29,540 bases of DNA from Hypsibius dujardini (taxonomy: Eukaryota > Tardigrada > Eutardigrada > Parachela > Hypsibiidae), in contig LRSR01009609.1 in NCBI GenBank assembly GCA_001579985.1, positions 1-29,540 of the forward strand, read 5' to 3'. The notes beneath the pieces are model-generated. The model had not been told where the DNA came from, ran no database searches, and saw nothing but the letters and a program-made list of their open reading frames with translations. Shown in pieces: positions 1 to 9,043 of this stretch; the first letter of the stretch is position 1; the number at the start of each line of letters is the position of its first letter. The translations under genes and the position numbers were made by a program.

Positions 1-49
<49 letters not shown>
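1..49. repeat. (TCTG)n microsatellite in the last FTCD intron
   Basis: About twelve perfect TCTG units run from the window edge to 49, so the true length is unknown. The array ends about 20 nt before the acceptor at 69 and supplies most of the pyrimidine-rich DNA upstream of that splice site. Confidence 0.97.
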
Positions 50-69
50 ATTTACATGTCTTCGTTTAG

Positions 70-447
70 GAAGCCCATCGGCTGCCATCCGTTACTCCTG
101 ACGACAAAATCGCCAAAGAAACCGCAATCCAGACAGCCACTCTAACCGCCATCCAAGTGCCGATGGCCACAGCCAAAGCCGCCAACTCGGCATGGGCGGC
201 TCTACTGGAGCTATCTGCGATCGCCAACATCACCGCCATTTCCGACCTTCAAGTCGGCGCTAAAAGCCTGGAGACGGCAGTGCAAGGCGCCGTGTGGAAC
301 GTTCAGATCAACCTGTCGGGGCTGCGGGATGAGGAGCAGCGAGCGAAATTTCGTGTCGAGGCGGAGCAAGAGCTGAGGTTGTGTCAGGAGAAATTTGCCG
401 CCGTGAACAAGGCAATTGAGAAACGGAAAGAAAGTAGCTCGCGTTGA
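70..447 (+). CDS. FTCD: Formiminotransferase-cyclodeaminase, last exon (C-terminal 125 residues)
   Basis: This is the terminal exon of the bifunctional histidine/folate catabolic enzyme FTCD. It lies in the cyclodeaminase domain, which converts 5-formimino-THF to methenyl-THF plus ammonia. The exon opens after a TTTAG acceptor at 65-69 and reads in phase 0 to TGA at 445-447. The translation begins EAHRLPSVTPDDKIAKETAI and contains SDLQVGAKSLETAVQGAVWN and the NVQINL segment. These match the helical C-terminal part of animal FTCD (family pattern SDLQVAAKAL…GA..NV.INL). The last residues are charged (IEKRKESSSR). Everything upstream, including the formiminotransferase domain, lies outside the window. 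A TCTG array ends 20 nt before the acceptor. The gene is convergent with the ERM gene. The family call rests on remembered conservation, but the match is long and collinear. Confidence 0.9.
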   Translation, partial: EAHRLPSVTPDDKIAKETAIQTATLTAIQVPMATAKAANSAWAALLELSAIANITAISDLQVGAKSLETAVQGAVWNVQINLSGLRDEEQRAKFRVEAEQELRLCQEKFAAVNKAIEKRKESSSR

Positions 448-1206
448 AGTTGCGCTCCAGTGAAACAGCACCTGTAGTCAACCATTCTTGCCACACTTGC
501 CATCGTAGTCAACCATTCTTGCCACCCTTCAAGCCAAGACTTGCCATCGTTTTCCGAAAGCTTCTTTATTGACGCATGTTTTTATTCCAACTAATTCTTT
601 TATTAAATTAATCACGTATCAGAATTCAACTACAAACAAATGAAGAAATCTCAACCAATCAATCAATCGATCGATCTGATTACTGATCGAAGCTTCACTT
701 ACGATAGATATTCTCTCGGAGGAAGTTCCCACAAACGGATTGCACACAAATCAACCGCAACAATTTGTTAATAACAAGGAAAGGGAATAAAAATGGCAAA
801 ATGATTCGGACGAAACTGCGCCAGAAAGTGAAGTCGAAAAAGCGGAAGCCGCAACAACAAGTGCGAAAAGCGCGACGCCAGACACGCCCACTGCCGAATG
901 CAAATAAGGTTATTCCCGGTACACACGAGAGCAGCCAAAATCATCAACGAGTCCCCATCCGACGAGGACGCCCAAAACATTTACAGTAAAAAAGAAGTCC
1001 GTCGACATTTTTGATCAGTCTCCAGAAGCCCCGCCCCCCCGCGCACGGCAAACAACAACTCTCTATATTAAAAGGCCACTCGAAGAAAAAGAACCCGGAA
1101 ATGGAATCTCCCCACACACACACACATACTCCTGCGCTGGTCCTTTGATCCGGAAGGAAGAAAACACCTCTCTCTCTCTCTGGGGGGGGGGAAGGGGAAG
1201 GGGAAT
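448..1206. other. Convergent intergenic region between the FTCD and ERM stop codons
   Basis: This 760-bp tail-to-tail spacer should hold both 3' UTRs. Poly(A)-signal-like hexamers for FTCD are ATTAAA at 602-607 and AATAAA at 786-791. For ERM (– strand), AATAAA-type signals read from TTTATT at 565-570, 581-586 and 598-603, which would give a long ERM 3' UTR overlapping FTCD's. Positions 803-1011 contain short stretches with coding-like composition in two shifted frames but no convincing gene. A C run (1031-1040) and a G run (1182-1191) are assembly-sensitive. Confidence 0.6.
565..570 (-). promoter_or_regulatory. Candidate ERM poly(A) signal (AATAAA on – strand)
   Basis: TTTATT on the + strand reads AATAAA on the – strand, about 640 nt downstream of the ERM stop codon. 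Two similar hexamers at 581-586 and 598-603 are alternatives. If used, the ERM transcript would run antisense to most of the FTCD 3' UTR. Confidence 0.3.
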
Positions 1207-1668
1207 TTACAAATTCTCAAACTGATCCACGCGCCGTTTCGTGTTGCCTTTGCGAATGTCCCGAAGGGTCTTGTACTTGTCGCGGCCGACGCGGACATTC
1301 TCCCGCTGGAGCCGATCTTCCTGTGTGAGCTGCGATTCGTCCGCGTTCTCCTCCAGCCGTGCCCGCTCGTCCTAATGGAAAGGAGGGAAACCTTGCGTTG
1401 TGATAAAAGTCAGACAGTTCCGACACAACGGTTCGTACCTCTAGCATCTTCTTCAGACGGGCATTCTTGTCGAGATGCGTAAATCGGTCGGCTTCCGGCC
1501 CGTTGTCCGCGAGCTCCTCCAAATCTCGGGCTGAAAAGATCAAATCAACATAAGACACTACGCACAGTGCACACTACGCACAATGCACACTACGCACAGT
1601 GCACACTACGCACAGTGCACAATGGTTGCATCTACTGCAAGGACAACTCCCTGAAGCCTCGTGGTCGG

Positions 1669-1719
<51 letters not shown>

Positions 1720-2206
1720 TGGTGAAGAGGAATTTAGATCCGTAATCCGTAAGTCAAACTACAAAAACGTACTGTCGCCTCCAGAGAGTGAGTGGTCGTC
1801 CTCGGTGCCGTTATCGCCGTTGCGGTCCTCGCCAACCAGGTGATTCGCCGGGCTGCTGTACTGGCTGGCGCGTTCAAGTTCCGCCAGAGCCGCGGCCTGT
1901 TGCCGGTTATGGGCATCCTCCACCTCCTGCTGGAGACGACGAGTCTCCTCCTCTTTCTCCTCGACTTCGCGCTGGAACTTCATGATCGCCTGTTCCTTCT
2001 CCTTAATTTGATCCTCCTGCAAACAGACAAGGCCAAATAAAATCCTTTCACCTCGAATTCCATTGGCCACAACTGCAGATCTTGACTGTTTCAGCATGCC
2101 TGCCCGCCAGTCAGTCTGTCTGCTTGTCTGCCTGCATTTTCATCTGGTTGTCTGTATGTTTATTTATCCATCGGTATGTTCATTTGTCCAGTTATTCGGC
2201 GGCCTA

Positions 2207-2246
<40 letters not shown>

Positions 2247-5200
2247 TCTCTCTTCCTTCGACTGGTCCATTTGTCTACCTGTCTGTCTGACTGTCAGTCT
2301 GGCTATCGACCTGCCTGAATCGTCAACTGGTTGTCTGTATGTTCATTCCTCCACCTGCTTGCCGGCCTAAATGTCTATCTGTCTGTCTGTCTGTTTGTTT
2401 GTCTGTCTGTCTGTCTGTCCTTGTGTCTGTCTTCAACCAAGCGAACACGTCTGTCGGCCTTAATGTTAGCAACTTGGCTGTCTACATCGCGGCCCATTCC
2501 TTCCTTCCTCCTGTACCAGTACGGCTCCCCTGATGTCTCTGTTCGATCAACTCAGAGGAAGTGGAACTGATCTGCTAGGTCAGCTCATCTGGCAGTCACT
2601 GGAGTGCAACAGACGACGCAGGTAAAGCCGACACCACTCCCACTACTACTGACTGTGCCGCTCGTATCGTCGAGCGACCCAATCGATCACCCGGCAGTGT
2701 CACGACCGCGGCCGCGTAAATATTTACCAATCGCAAACGCTCATCCAGCTCCAAGGACTTGGCTTCCTCCAGTTCGCGCAGCAGCCGGACGCGCTCCGCC
2801 TCCATCTCCTCCAGCCGGCGCTTGGCAATCTCCACCTCGCGGAGCTGCTCCTGCTGTCGGCGGATCGTGTCTTTCGCCTCATCCAAAACTGCAACGAACC
2901 ATGGAGGGAGGTAAATCGCAAGTGCCGGACGCATGTCACGTACAATTATACCGCTCGAAAGAATAGGGGGGAAATCCCCTCTCGCGAGGGAAAGTTGTGG
3001 ACGTGGTCATCTAGCAGTCGTAAACTCGCCAACACGGTCCGAATGAGACCGGCAGGTAATAACCGGACTGCAGACAGTAGTGACAGACACACTCGGCGGA
3101 CGTGAACAGGCAGAATCAACATCAAGACAGAAAGCCTTACAAACTGACTGACCAAACAAACATCCAGACAGACCGCTTAAGGCGCTAGACAGCCAGAAAG
3201 ACGACAAGTTTACTACGAGGCAGACACAGTCAGACAGCTAGACAAAACAAAGAATTGCACAAATAGATATTCAGACATTTACTCACACAGGTCAACGACA
3301 GACAGACAACCGACTGGTCAACCTGGCAAACCCAGACCGACAGCCAAACAAACATAAAGACAGTCAGACAAGGCATCAAACAGACCAACAGACATCTAGA
3401 CAGACAACATAAGATCAACCAGGCAGACTAAAACTGACAGACAAAACGGAAGGCAGTTGATCAGACAACGTACAGACAGTCAGACAAGGCAGCAAACAGA
3501 CCAACAGACATCTAGACAGACAACATGAGATCAACCAGGCAGACTAAAACTGACAGACAAAACGGAAGACAGTTGATAGACAACGTAAAGACAGTCAGCA
3601 AATCGAGCAACGAACATCTAGACAGACTACCTAACGATCAACCAGACAGACAGACAGTCCAGACATCCAGATAAACCACAGACCGGCAACAGACAACGTA
3701 CAGACAGTCAGACAAGGCAGCAAACAGACCAACAGACATCTAGACAGACTACCTAACGATCAACCAGACAGACAGACAGTCCAGACATCCAGATAAACCA
3801 CAGACCGGCAACAGACACAAAACAAGCAGGAGAGCCTGAAAGGCACAACTTACGTCGCTGGTTGACGTTCATTTGGTCTGTCAAGGTGCGGATCCGCTCC
3901 TCATAGTCGCGGGTCTTCTTCTCCGCTGATTCCCGTGCAAAAACTTCCCGCTGAAGCCGCTCCCTGCATGATAAGAACAAGGACAGACATAAACAGACGA
4001 GAATATCCCGCATTAGTAAGGGCCTATTTGACTCCACAGGCAAATGTCGCAGGCACTTATACCGTTTGGGATAAACAAATTTCCCCACGGAAAGTTGAGC
4101 CTGCCGTGGTTTAGCAGTCATTAACTCGTCAACACGGTCCATGGTGGTCCAGCTGATAATAACCCAACTGCGCTAACTGACCACCCAAACTTCCTCGGAG
4201 AAGAATCGAAAGTGTAGTGACATTTGCTATTCTTCATTCCAACGTGTCTGAAACTTTCCATCCCAAAAACTGCATCGATCGACACAATCTGGTGCAGTAG
4301 CAAACAAAAAAAACACCCAAAGAGATCCCTTAAAGCGGAACATTCCTGAATAGGGGATTAATTTACGGATGATTTAGTCTTGCAATAGCACGCATTTTAA
4401 GCCCTCAAACAAACAATCAATCAATCAATCGACCAATCAATCAATCAATCGACCAATCAATCAATCAATCAATCGACCAATCAATCAATCAATCGACCGA
4501 TCTATCAATCAATCAAACAGACAGACAATCAAACAATCGACCAATCAATCAACCAACCAATCAATCAATCGACCAATCAATCAATCAAACAGACAATCAA
4601 TCAATCGACCAATCTATTCTTGTGGGAAGTTAATTGTTCGTTTAGACCTGAAAGACGTTCGTTGAGACAACGCTTTCATCCCGGTGAGGGAAATATTTAC
4701 GGGCTCAAAGGTGAATCCTCTACCGCAGCTACCGATTTACGTCTGCGTCATTTCAAGAGAATCTGGGCGCGCACACAGACAATCTAATCAGTCTCGGTCC
4801 AAATTACAGCACCGGGTTCGCCAGACCGGAATGTCTGCCGCATTACACCCGGGGTTCCCTACCCAAACGACCAGAAAAGGAAAACCGAGGAGCCTTTGAG
4901 TGGAGTGAGATAAGGGAATCCCGGTTAGTGTGACAGGGCTTCCGCGCCGTGCCCGTTGGCGCCGGTTACAGTGGGCCGTTTGTCCATTCACACCACTGAT
5001 TCCCTATCTAACTGTGCCCGAATAGCAGCGGTGTACCTGTCTGTCTTTCTTATCATTTCTCTGCCTGTCTGCCTATCTGACTGATAGTGCATAAGCTTCC
5101 CTGCTTATCAGTAACTCTTGATGTCTCTGCCTGTCTTGACACCTATAGAAGCATCCCTTCTATTTGCTTACTGCCTGCCTAACGGCTTGTCTGTTGGCCT

Positions 5201-8200
5201 GGGTACATCATCCCTGTTTGCTTACCTGACTGTCTGCCTGTCTAACTGCTTGTCTGTCTGCTTACCTGACTGTCTGCCTGTCTAACTGCCTGTCTGTTTG
5301 CCTGGGTACATCGTCCCTTCTGTTTGCTTACCTGACTGTCTGCCTGCCTAACTGCTTGTCTGTCTGCTTACCTGACTGCCTGCCTGTCTAACTGCTCGTC
5401 TGTCTGCTTACCTGACTGTCTGACTGTTTGCCTGTCTAACTCCTTGTCTGTTTGCCTGGGTACATAAACGCTTGACTGTATATCTCCTTGTTGTCTGGGT
5501 AGGGCGTCTGCCTGCCTGCCTGTCTGAATTCATCCGTATGTTTTTGCCTAGGTATCCGTTAACTTGTCGATTTATCGTCTGTCTGTCTACTTTACCAGTT
5601 GTCTGTCTGATTGTGCAAGCAGTCAGACACTCACAACACTGACACATACCGTTCCTGCTGGCGCGCCACCTTCTCCTCCCGCGCCTGCGCCTTCATCTGC
5701 TGCACCTCAATCGTATCCGGCTTCCGACGACGCATGTACAGCTCATGGTTGCCCATACACAGCGCCAAGATGCGCTTGTTGATACGCAGACGGGACGCGA
5801 AAAAGACAAAATCGGGTGCCTTCTTGTCGATGGGTTTGATGACAAACTTCTTGTCGTTGAAGGAGATGTTGCGGATTTCGCTCCACGGGAAGCCGATCTT
5901 CGGCGTCAGCTTGTCGTCCTTCTCGTAGATGTTCAGGCCGAGGGCGTCCACGCCGAGCCAGAGGTCCGTCTGGCGTTTGTTCTTAATGTCAAAGTAATTG
6001 ACGCCGTACATCTCGAGATCCTGCGCGATTTTCAGGTATTCCATCATTGCCTCCTCCCGCATCATGCCTGAAAAAAAGGGTAATAAGATACAAAAATCGA
6101 GACGGCAAAACTAAAATCGGAACGGCAAATCAAAACTAAAATCGGAACTAAAATCGGAACGGCAAAACAAAACTGAAATCGGAACGGCGAAACTAATTCG
6201 CTATTTTTTTGCGTCAACTAAAAACAATTCAGTATTCCTGTTTCTGGTTGAGGAATTTATTTAATTTAGACAAGGGCGAAATTAAAATGAATTAGCTCAT
6301 AATTACTTGGTGTGCTAAAAAATAATGTATTAGGGACAGTAAATAAAGTTGCCAAAATGAGGAATTTGAATAAGCACGGCAAAACTAAAATTAATCGACG
6401 AATTTATTTTTCTTAGTCAACTAAAAAAAACTTAATAATTACAAGGGGTTTCTAGATAGAATTATTTTATAAACGATAAAAACGACGTTTATCAAATCAT
6501 CAAATCAATCAATCCATCGATGAATCGAAACACAATACAACTACAAGAACTACATAACGCATAATTAGAACAAATGGAAAACTTTCAATGTGTCTGACCG
6601 AGTCAATCAATCAATCAATCAATGAATCAGTCGATCAATCAATCGATCAATCAGTCAATCAATCAATCAATCAGTCAATCAATCTATCAGTCAATCAGTC
6701 AGTCAATCAATCAGTCAATCAATCAATCAATCAGTCAATCAAGCGATCAATCAATCAGTCAATCAATCAATGCTGTTAATGAAAAAATCAATGCGCAGGG
6801 ACGTTGCATCAAATAACAAGTTCGCTCAGGCATTTCCCGGCGAGGTCAGACACTGCAAAGTTTACCAAAAAGTCCTTAATTTTCTTGGAATTAGTCGTTC
6901 TAGTCAAGGGGGCGGAGCTATGGGTCATTCTCGATCCCGACCGGACACTTCGGAGTGAGATTTCAGAAATCACCCATAGCTCCGCCCCCTAACTTCCAAA
7001 GACGATTCTGTCAGTGCCAGTCGATATCAAACTGAATTTTGAGATGGAAAATGCCAAAATCTTTCAAATTTAACCATTTCTCAAAAATGAAGTTTTTACA
7101 GTGAGAAATGGAAACCTCAATCAAGCAATCAACCATTGAAGTCAATGGTTAAGCGGTTATTGCAAAAGGGATCCTTCGATCATTTTTTTTTCTCGCCAAG
7201 ACCAGGACTCAAGGGCAGACAAAATATATTTCTAAAATGTGCATATTTAGTTGAAGATCTGTGGAAAAACATCCAGGCAGATTGGAGTGTCTGCTACGGT
7301 TCTGGTCCCTTGTTAAGCAGAACTGCCGATTGACGAAGCCTTTACGATGCGCGGTATTACAAATACCTTTATGCTCGGTCCACCAGTTCATAATGCGCTC
7401 CTCCCATGCCTCGCGAGTCATCTTATGCTGGTCCATTACCCGCTGCGGCAGTAGCCGGTCATTCAACAGGAACCCCGCCGGATGGTTCTCCTTGTGGTGG
7501 TCGCCGTACTTGGCCTGACACGCGTAGGAGGCCAGCAGGACCGAGCTCTCGGGCGGACAGTAAATCTCATCGTTGAGGATCCCGTTCTTCACCTGCAGGT
7601 AGAAGAGTCTGAGGGTGATGTCCTGGATGATCTCCTCGCTGACGTCCTCGGGGAAGAACTTGGCGCGGAATTTGAACTGCAGCGGCACCTCCTTCTTGAT
7701 GTCCTGACTGAGGACCTTCTTGTTCAGCTTCAGCCATGTCGAGAAGCCGTCCCGGTCGACGTACTGCAGCCCGTAGAACCAAATCTCGCGCAGCCCAATC
7801 GTTTTGACCACCTAAAAAAACAATCAATAACCGGGGATTCAATCAATCAATCGATTAACGGCTACAACAACCAGTGAAATCAATCAATCAACTGCTACAG
7901 CAACCAGTGAAATCAATCAATCAACTGCTTTAGCAACCAGTGAAATCAATCAATCAACTGCTCCACCAACCAGTGAAATCAATCAATCAACTGCTTTAGC
8001 AACCAGTGAAACCGTTCCGTCAATTCATCAATCAACGCCTGCGTTAGACAATCAAAACTTCCCAAACGAAGCAGCAACCCGTTTCTACAGCAAAACTTCA
8101 CCGTAGCTTATTTAAATATTGATTAATAGGGACAATAAAGTTTTCGAGTGGGGCAATGAGTCAGGACACGCACAGCAAGCATGGTAACAGGCCATAAAAC

Positions 8201-9043
8201 CATCTGCCACAATCGTGACCGCGTTAATCAACCAATCAATCGACTGCTGATCGCCACGCAAATCTCACACAACCGATATTTCTCAAATATTTGCCCGGCA
8301 CTATAACAAGGGAACCTGACCAAATTTCGGCGCCCTTTCCTGGATATTGAATCACACTCAAACATTTACCACCATAAAAATCCCGGCCGTATTTGAACGG
8401 GCGGAACGAGGGCACCGGCACAGAGAGAAGAGAGAGAGACTTATCAGTGCCGATAAAAAGTGTGCACGAAAAGAGCTCCTGGCCACCTCTGAAGTGAAAC
8501 GCCTTCATCGATCACCACAGCCATGCTGTACGGCGGCCTTCCGAATTCCTAATGATGCCCCGGTGTCTGCTGCACCATCCTCCCCGTGACATCTCATCAA
8601 AAATCTCAACGAGGAAGTGAAAAAATGCCGTATGAAACGGTGCGCTTTCAAAAAACCCCTTTCGCACAGGGAAAGCGCCTAATGAGTCCCACACATTCGT
8701 TTGTATCTCCTCCTCCGAAAATAGGTTTGTTCTGAAGAGACTTTTCGAAAACGAGCTTAAATGAATTACTTCTCGTAATTAAGAAAGAATAATTAAAAAT
8801 TAAAAAAATTTCGGCCGGGATGGGGTCAAATCAAATGGTAATTGAGTTTAATCAACAAGGCCCATTTCTACTTCCTCGGGAATTAGGTTCCTCGGCGCTT
8901 TTCTTCTCCTCTCCGACACATTGAAATATACAAATTTAATTTACCTGGTCAAATAACTGTTTGCCTGTCGTGCTGGCCTGAATGGCGAACTCCAATTCGG
9001 CGTCCATGGTGGTGACGCGAACGTTCACCGACTTCGGCGCCAT
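1207..9043 (-). CDS. Moe: Ezrin/radixin/moesin (ERM) protein, complete, 8 exons, 577 aa
   Basis: ERM proteins link plasma-membrane proteins and PIP2 to cortical F-actin. Coding exons on the – strand: 9043-8945, 7811-7367, 6067-5650, 3963-3854, 2888-2728, 2016-1773, 1530-1439 and 1371-1207. All junctions are GT–AG and the joined length is 1734 nt (577 codons plus TAA), exactly human moesin's length. The start is [17 protein letters not shown] with a G after ATG. Residues 1 to ~297 are the FERM domain, including [34 protein letters not shown] and [20 protein letters not shown]. Residues ~298-460 are a charged coiled coil ([11 protein letters not shown] onward). A polar linker (~465-495) contains [20 protein letters not shown]. 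The C-ERMAD ends [14 protein letters not shown]…VDQFENL, and the regulatory threonine of KYKTLR falls at residue 558, as in moesin. Residues 298-357 and neighbouring sequence are closer to insect/nematode ERM than to vertebrate. Regulation by Thr558 phosphorylation and PIP2 is family knowledge. Ezrin, radixin and moesin cannot be told apart outside vertebrates, so the symbol is by analogy to Drosophila. Confidence 0.96.
1556..1622. repeat. 16-bp tandem repeat in ERM intron 6
   Basis: Four copies of a 16-bp unit (consensus CACTACGCACAGTGCA, which includes the near-palindrome TGCACAGTGCA-like core) lie just inside the 5' end of ERM intron 6, within 30 nt of exon 7's acceptor side. Confidence 0.85.
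1669..1718. repeat. (AATC)n microsatellite in ERM intron 6
   Basis: Twelve uninterrupted AATC units. Intron 6 is only 242 bp, so this array and the adjacent 16-bp repeat make up about half of it. Confidence 0.97.
2097..2440. repeat. Degenerate TCTG/CCTG tetranucleotide tract in ERM intron 5
   Basis: A long CTGY-type tract: TCTG-rich at 2112-2160, pure CCTG at 2209-2243, and TCTG/TTTG at 2371-2420. It fills the middle of intron 5. Open frames through it with PACLPACL-type translations are repeat artefacts. It is the same basic unit as the arrays at 1-49 and 5037-5480, and reverse-complemented at 3080-3830. Confidence 0.9.
2939..3075. repeat. Dispersed repeat, copy A (ERM intron 4)
   Basis: This ~135-bp stretch resembles 4056-4176 in intron 3. 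Shared blocks are TATACCG, CGGAAAGTTG/GGGAAAGTTG, TAGCAGTC, AACTCG.CAACACGGTCC and AATAACC..ACTGC, in the same order and strand. It is probably an old dispersed element or a duplicated segment. I see no tRNA promoter boxes that would make it a clear SINE. Confidence 0.55.
3080..3830. repeat. CAGA-rich higher-order tandem repeat in ERM intron 4
   Basis: Degenerate CAGACA sequence is organised into longer units. A ~120-bp block containing GCAAACAGACCAACAGACAT and CATCTAGACAGAC recurs near 3370, 3490 and 3725. A ~145-bp block ending in ACCACAGACCGGCAACAGAC recurs at ~3673 and ~3805. So the tetranucleotide array was itself segmentally duplicated. It is the reverse complement of the TCTG family elsewhere in this gene. 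Confidence 0.85.
4056..4176. repeat. Dispersed repeat, copy B (ERM intron 3)
   Basis: Second copy of the sequence at 2939-3075, immediately intronic of ERM exon 4. It shares the CAACACGGTCC core and flanking blocks but is diverged, which implies an old duplication. Confidence 0.55.
4407..4616. repeat. (AATC)n with GACC interruptions, ERM intron 3
   Basis: AATC units are interrupted at near-regular spacing by CGACC (at ~4429, 4449, 4473, 4493 and 4539), giving a 16-24-bp higher-order period. A few CAGA units are mixed in, so both tetranucleotide families coexist in one array. Confidence 0.93.
5037..5480. repeat. CTGY tetranucleotide higher-order repeat, ERM intron 3
   Basis: Repeating blocks such as CTTACCTGACTGTCTGCCTG and TTGCCTGGGTACAT recur with spacings of roughly 40-60 and 90-130 bp from ~5170 to 5465. 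A tetranucleotide tract has been expanded by unequal exchange of larger blocks. Confidence 0.87.
6098..6198. repeat. Short degenerate tandem repeat, ERM intron 2
   Basis: About four copies of AACTAAAATCGGAACGGCAA-like sequence lie close to the acceptor of ERM exon 3. A further diverged copy (GGCAAAACTAAAATTAATCG) is near 6379. Confidence 0.75.
6601..6776. repeat. (AATC)n microsatellite with AGTC/GATC variants, ERM intron 2
   Basis: About 44 tetranucleotide units. AGTC and GATC variants are interspersed, giving an NQSINQSI-type translation with no coding meaning. Confidence 0.96.
6907..6990. mobile_element. Small inverted-repeat (foldback) element, ERM intron 2
   Basis: Perfect 19-bp arms, AGGGGGCGGAGCTATGGGT at 6907-6925 and its reverse complement at 6972-6990, enclose a 46-nt loop. 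Partial pairing continues past the arms (GTCATT/AAATCAC). The core GGGGCGGAGCTA reappears at 29492-29503, and a diverged form (GGTTCGGAGCTATGGGG) is at 21283-21299. This suggests a dispersed MITE or foldback family rather than a gene-specific hairpin. Confidence 0.75.
7860..8012. repeat. 33-bp minisatellite built around AATC, ERM intron 1
   Basis: CCAGTGAAAT starts at 7871, 7904, 7937, 7970 and (diverged) 8003, an exact 33-bp period. Each unit contains CAATCAATCAACTGCT, so this is an AATC microsatellite captured in a longer unit. Units are contiguous, with no spacers, so it is not CRISPR-like. Confidence 0.93.

Noticed and set aside
765-989. Basic 74-codon ATG frame
   Set aside because: Lys/Arg-rich translation arises from an A-rich 3' UTR-like region. 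Two other frames look more coding-like in the same bases, and there is no family resemblance.
2063-2570. Several Cys/Leu/Pro-rich overlapping frames (CLPACLPA-type)
   Set aside because: Stop-free translations of CTGY tetranucleotide repeats inside ERM intron 5.
2939-4176. tRNA or tRNA-derived SINE at the paired dispersed repeats
   Set aside because: No A-box/B-box pair with correct spacing and no cloverleaf fold found by eye.
4800-4985. Possible GC-rich inverted-repeat element (ACCCGGGGTTCCCT versus AGGGAATCCCGGTT)
   Set aside because: Only ~14-27 bp of imperfect complementarity, no second copy in the window and no defined ends. Too weak to annotate as an element.
6588-6816. NQSINQSI repeat peptides
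   Set aside because: Translation of an AATC microsatellite inside ERM intron 2.
7312-7366. Extension of ERM exon 2 past HKG into [11 protein letters not shown]…
   Set aside because: This is intron read-through. A GT donor at 7366-7365 joins in frame to exon 3 (…EHK-G-MMREEA), restoring the conserved ERM sequence.
7860-8012. CRISPR-like regular repeat
   Set aside because: Units are contiguous with no unique spacers and sit in an animal intron, so this is a minisatellite.
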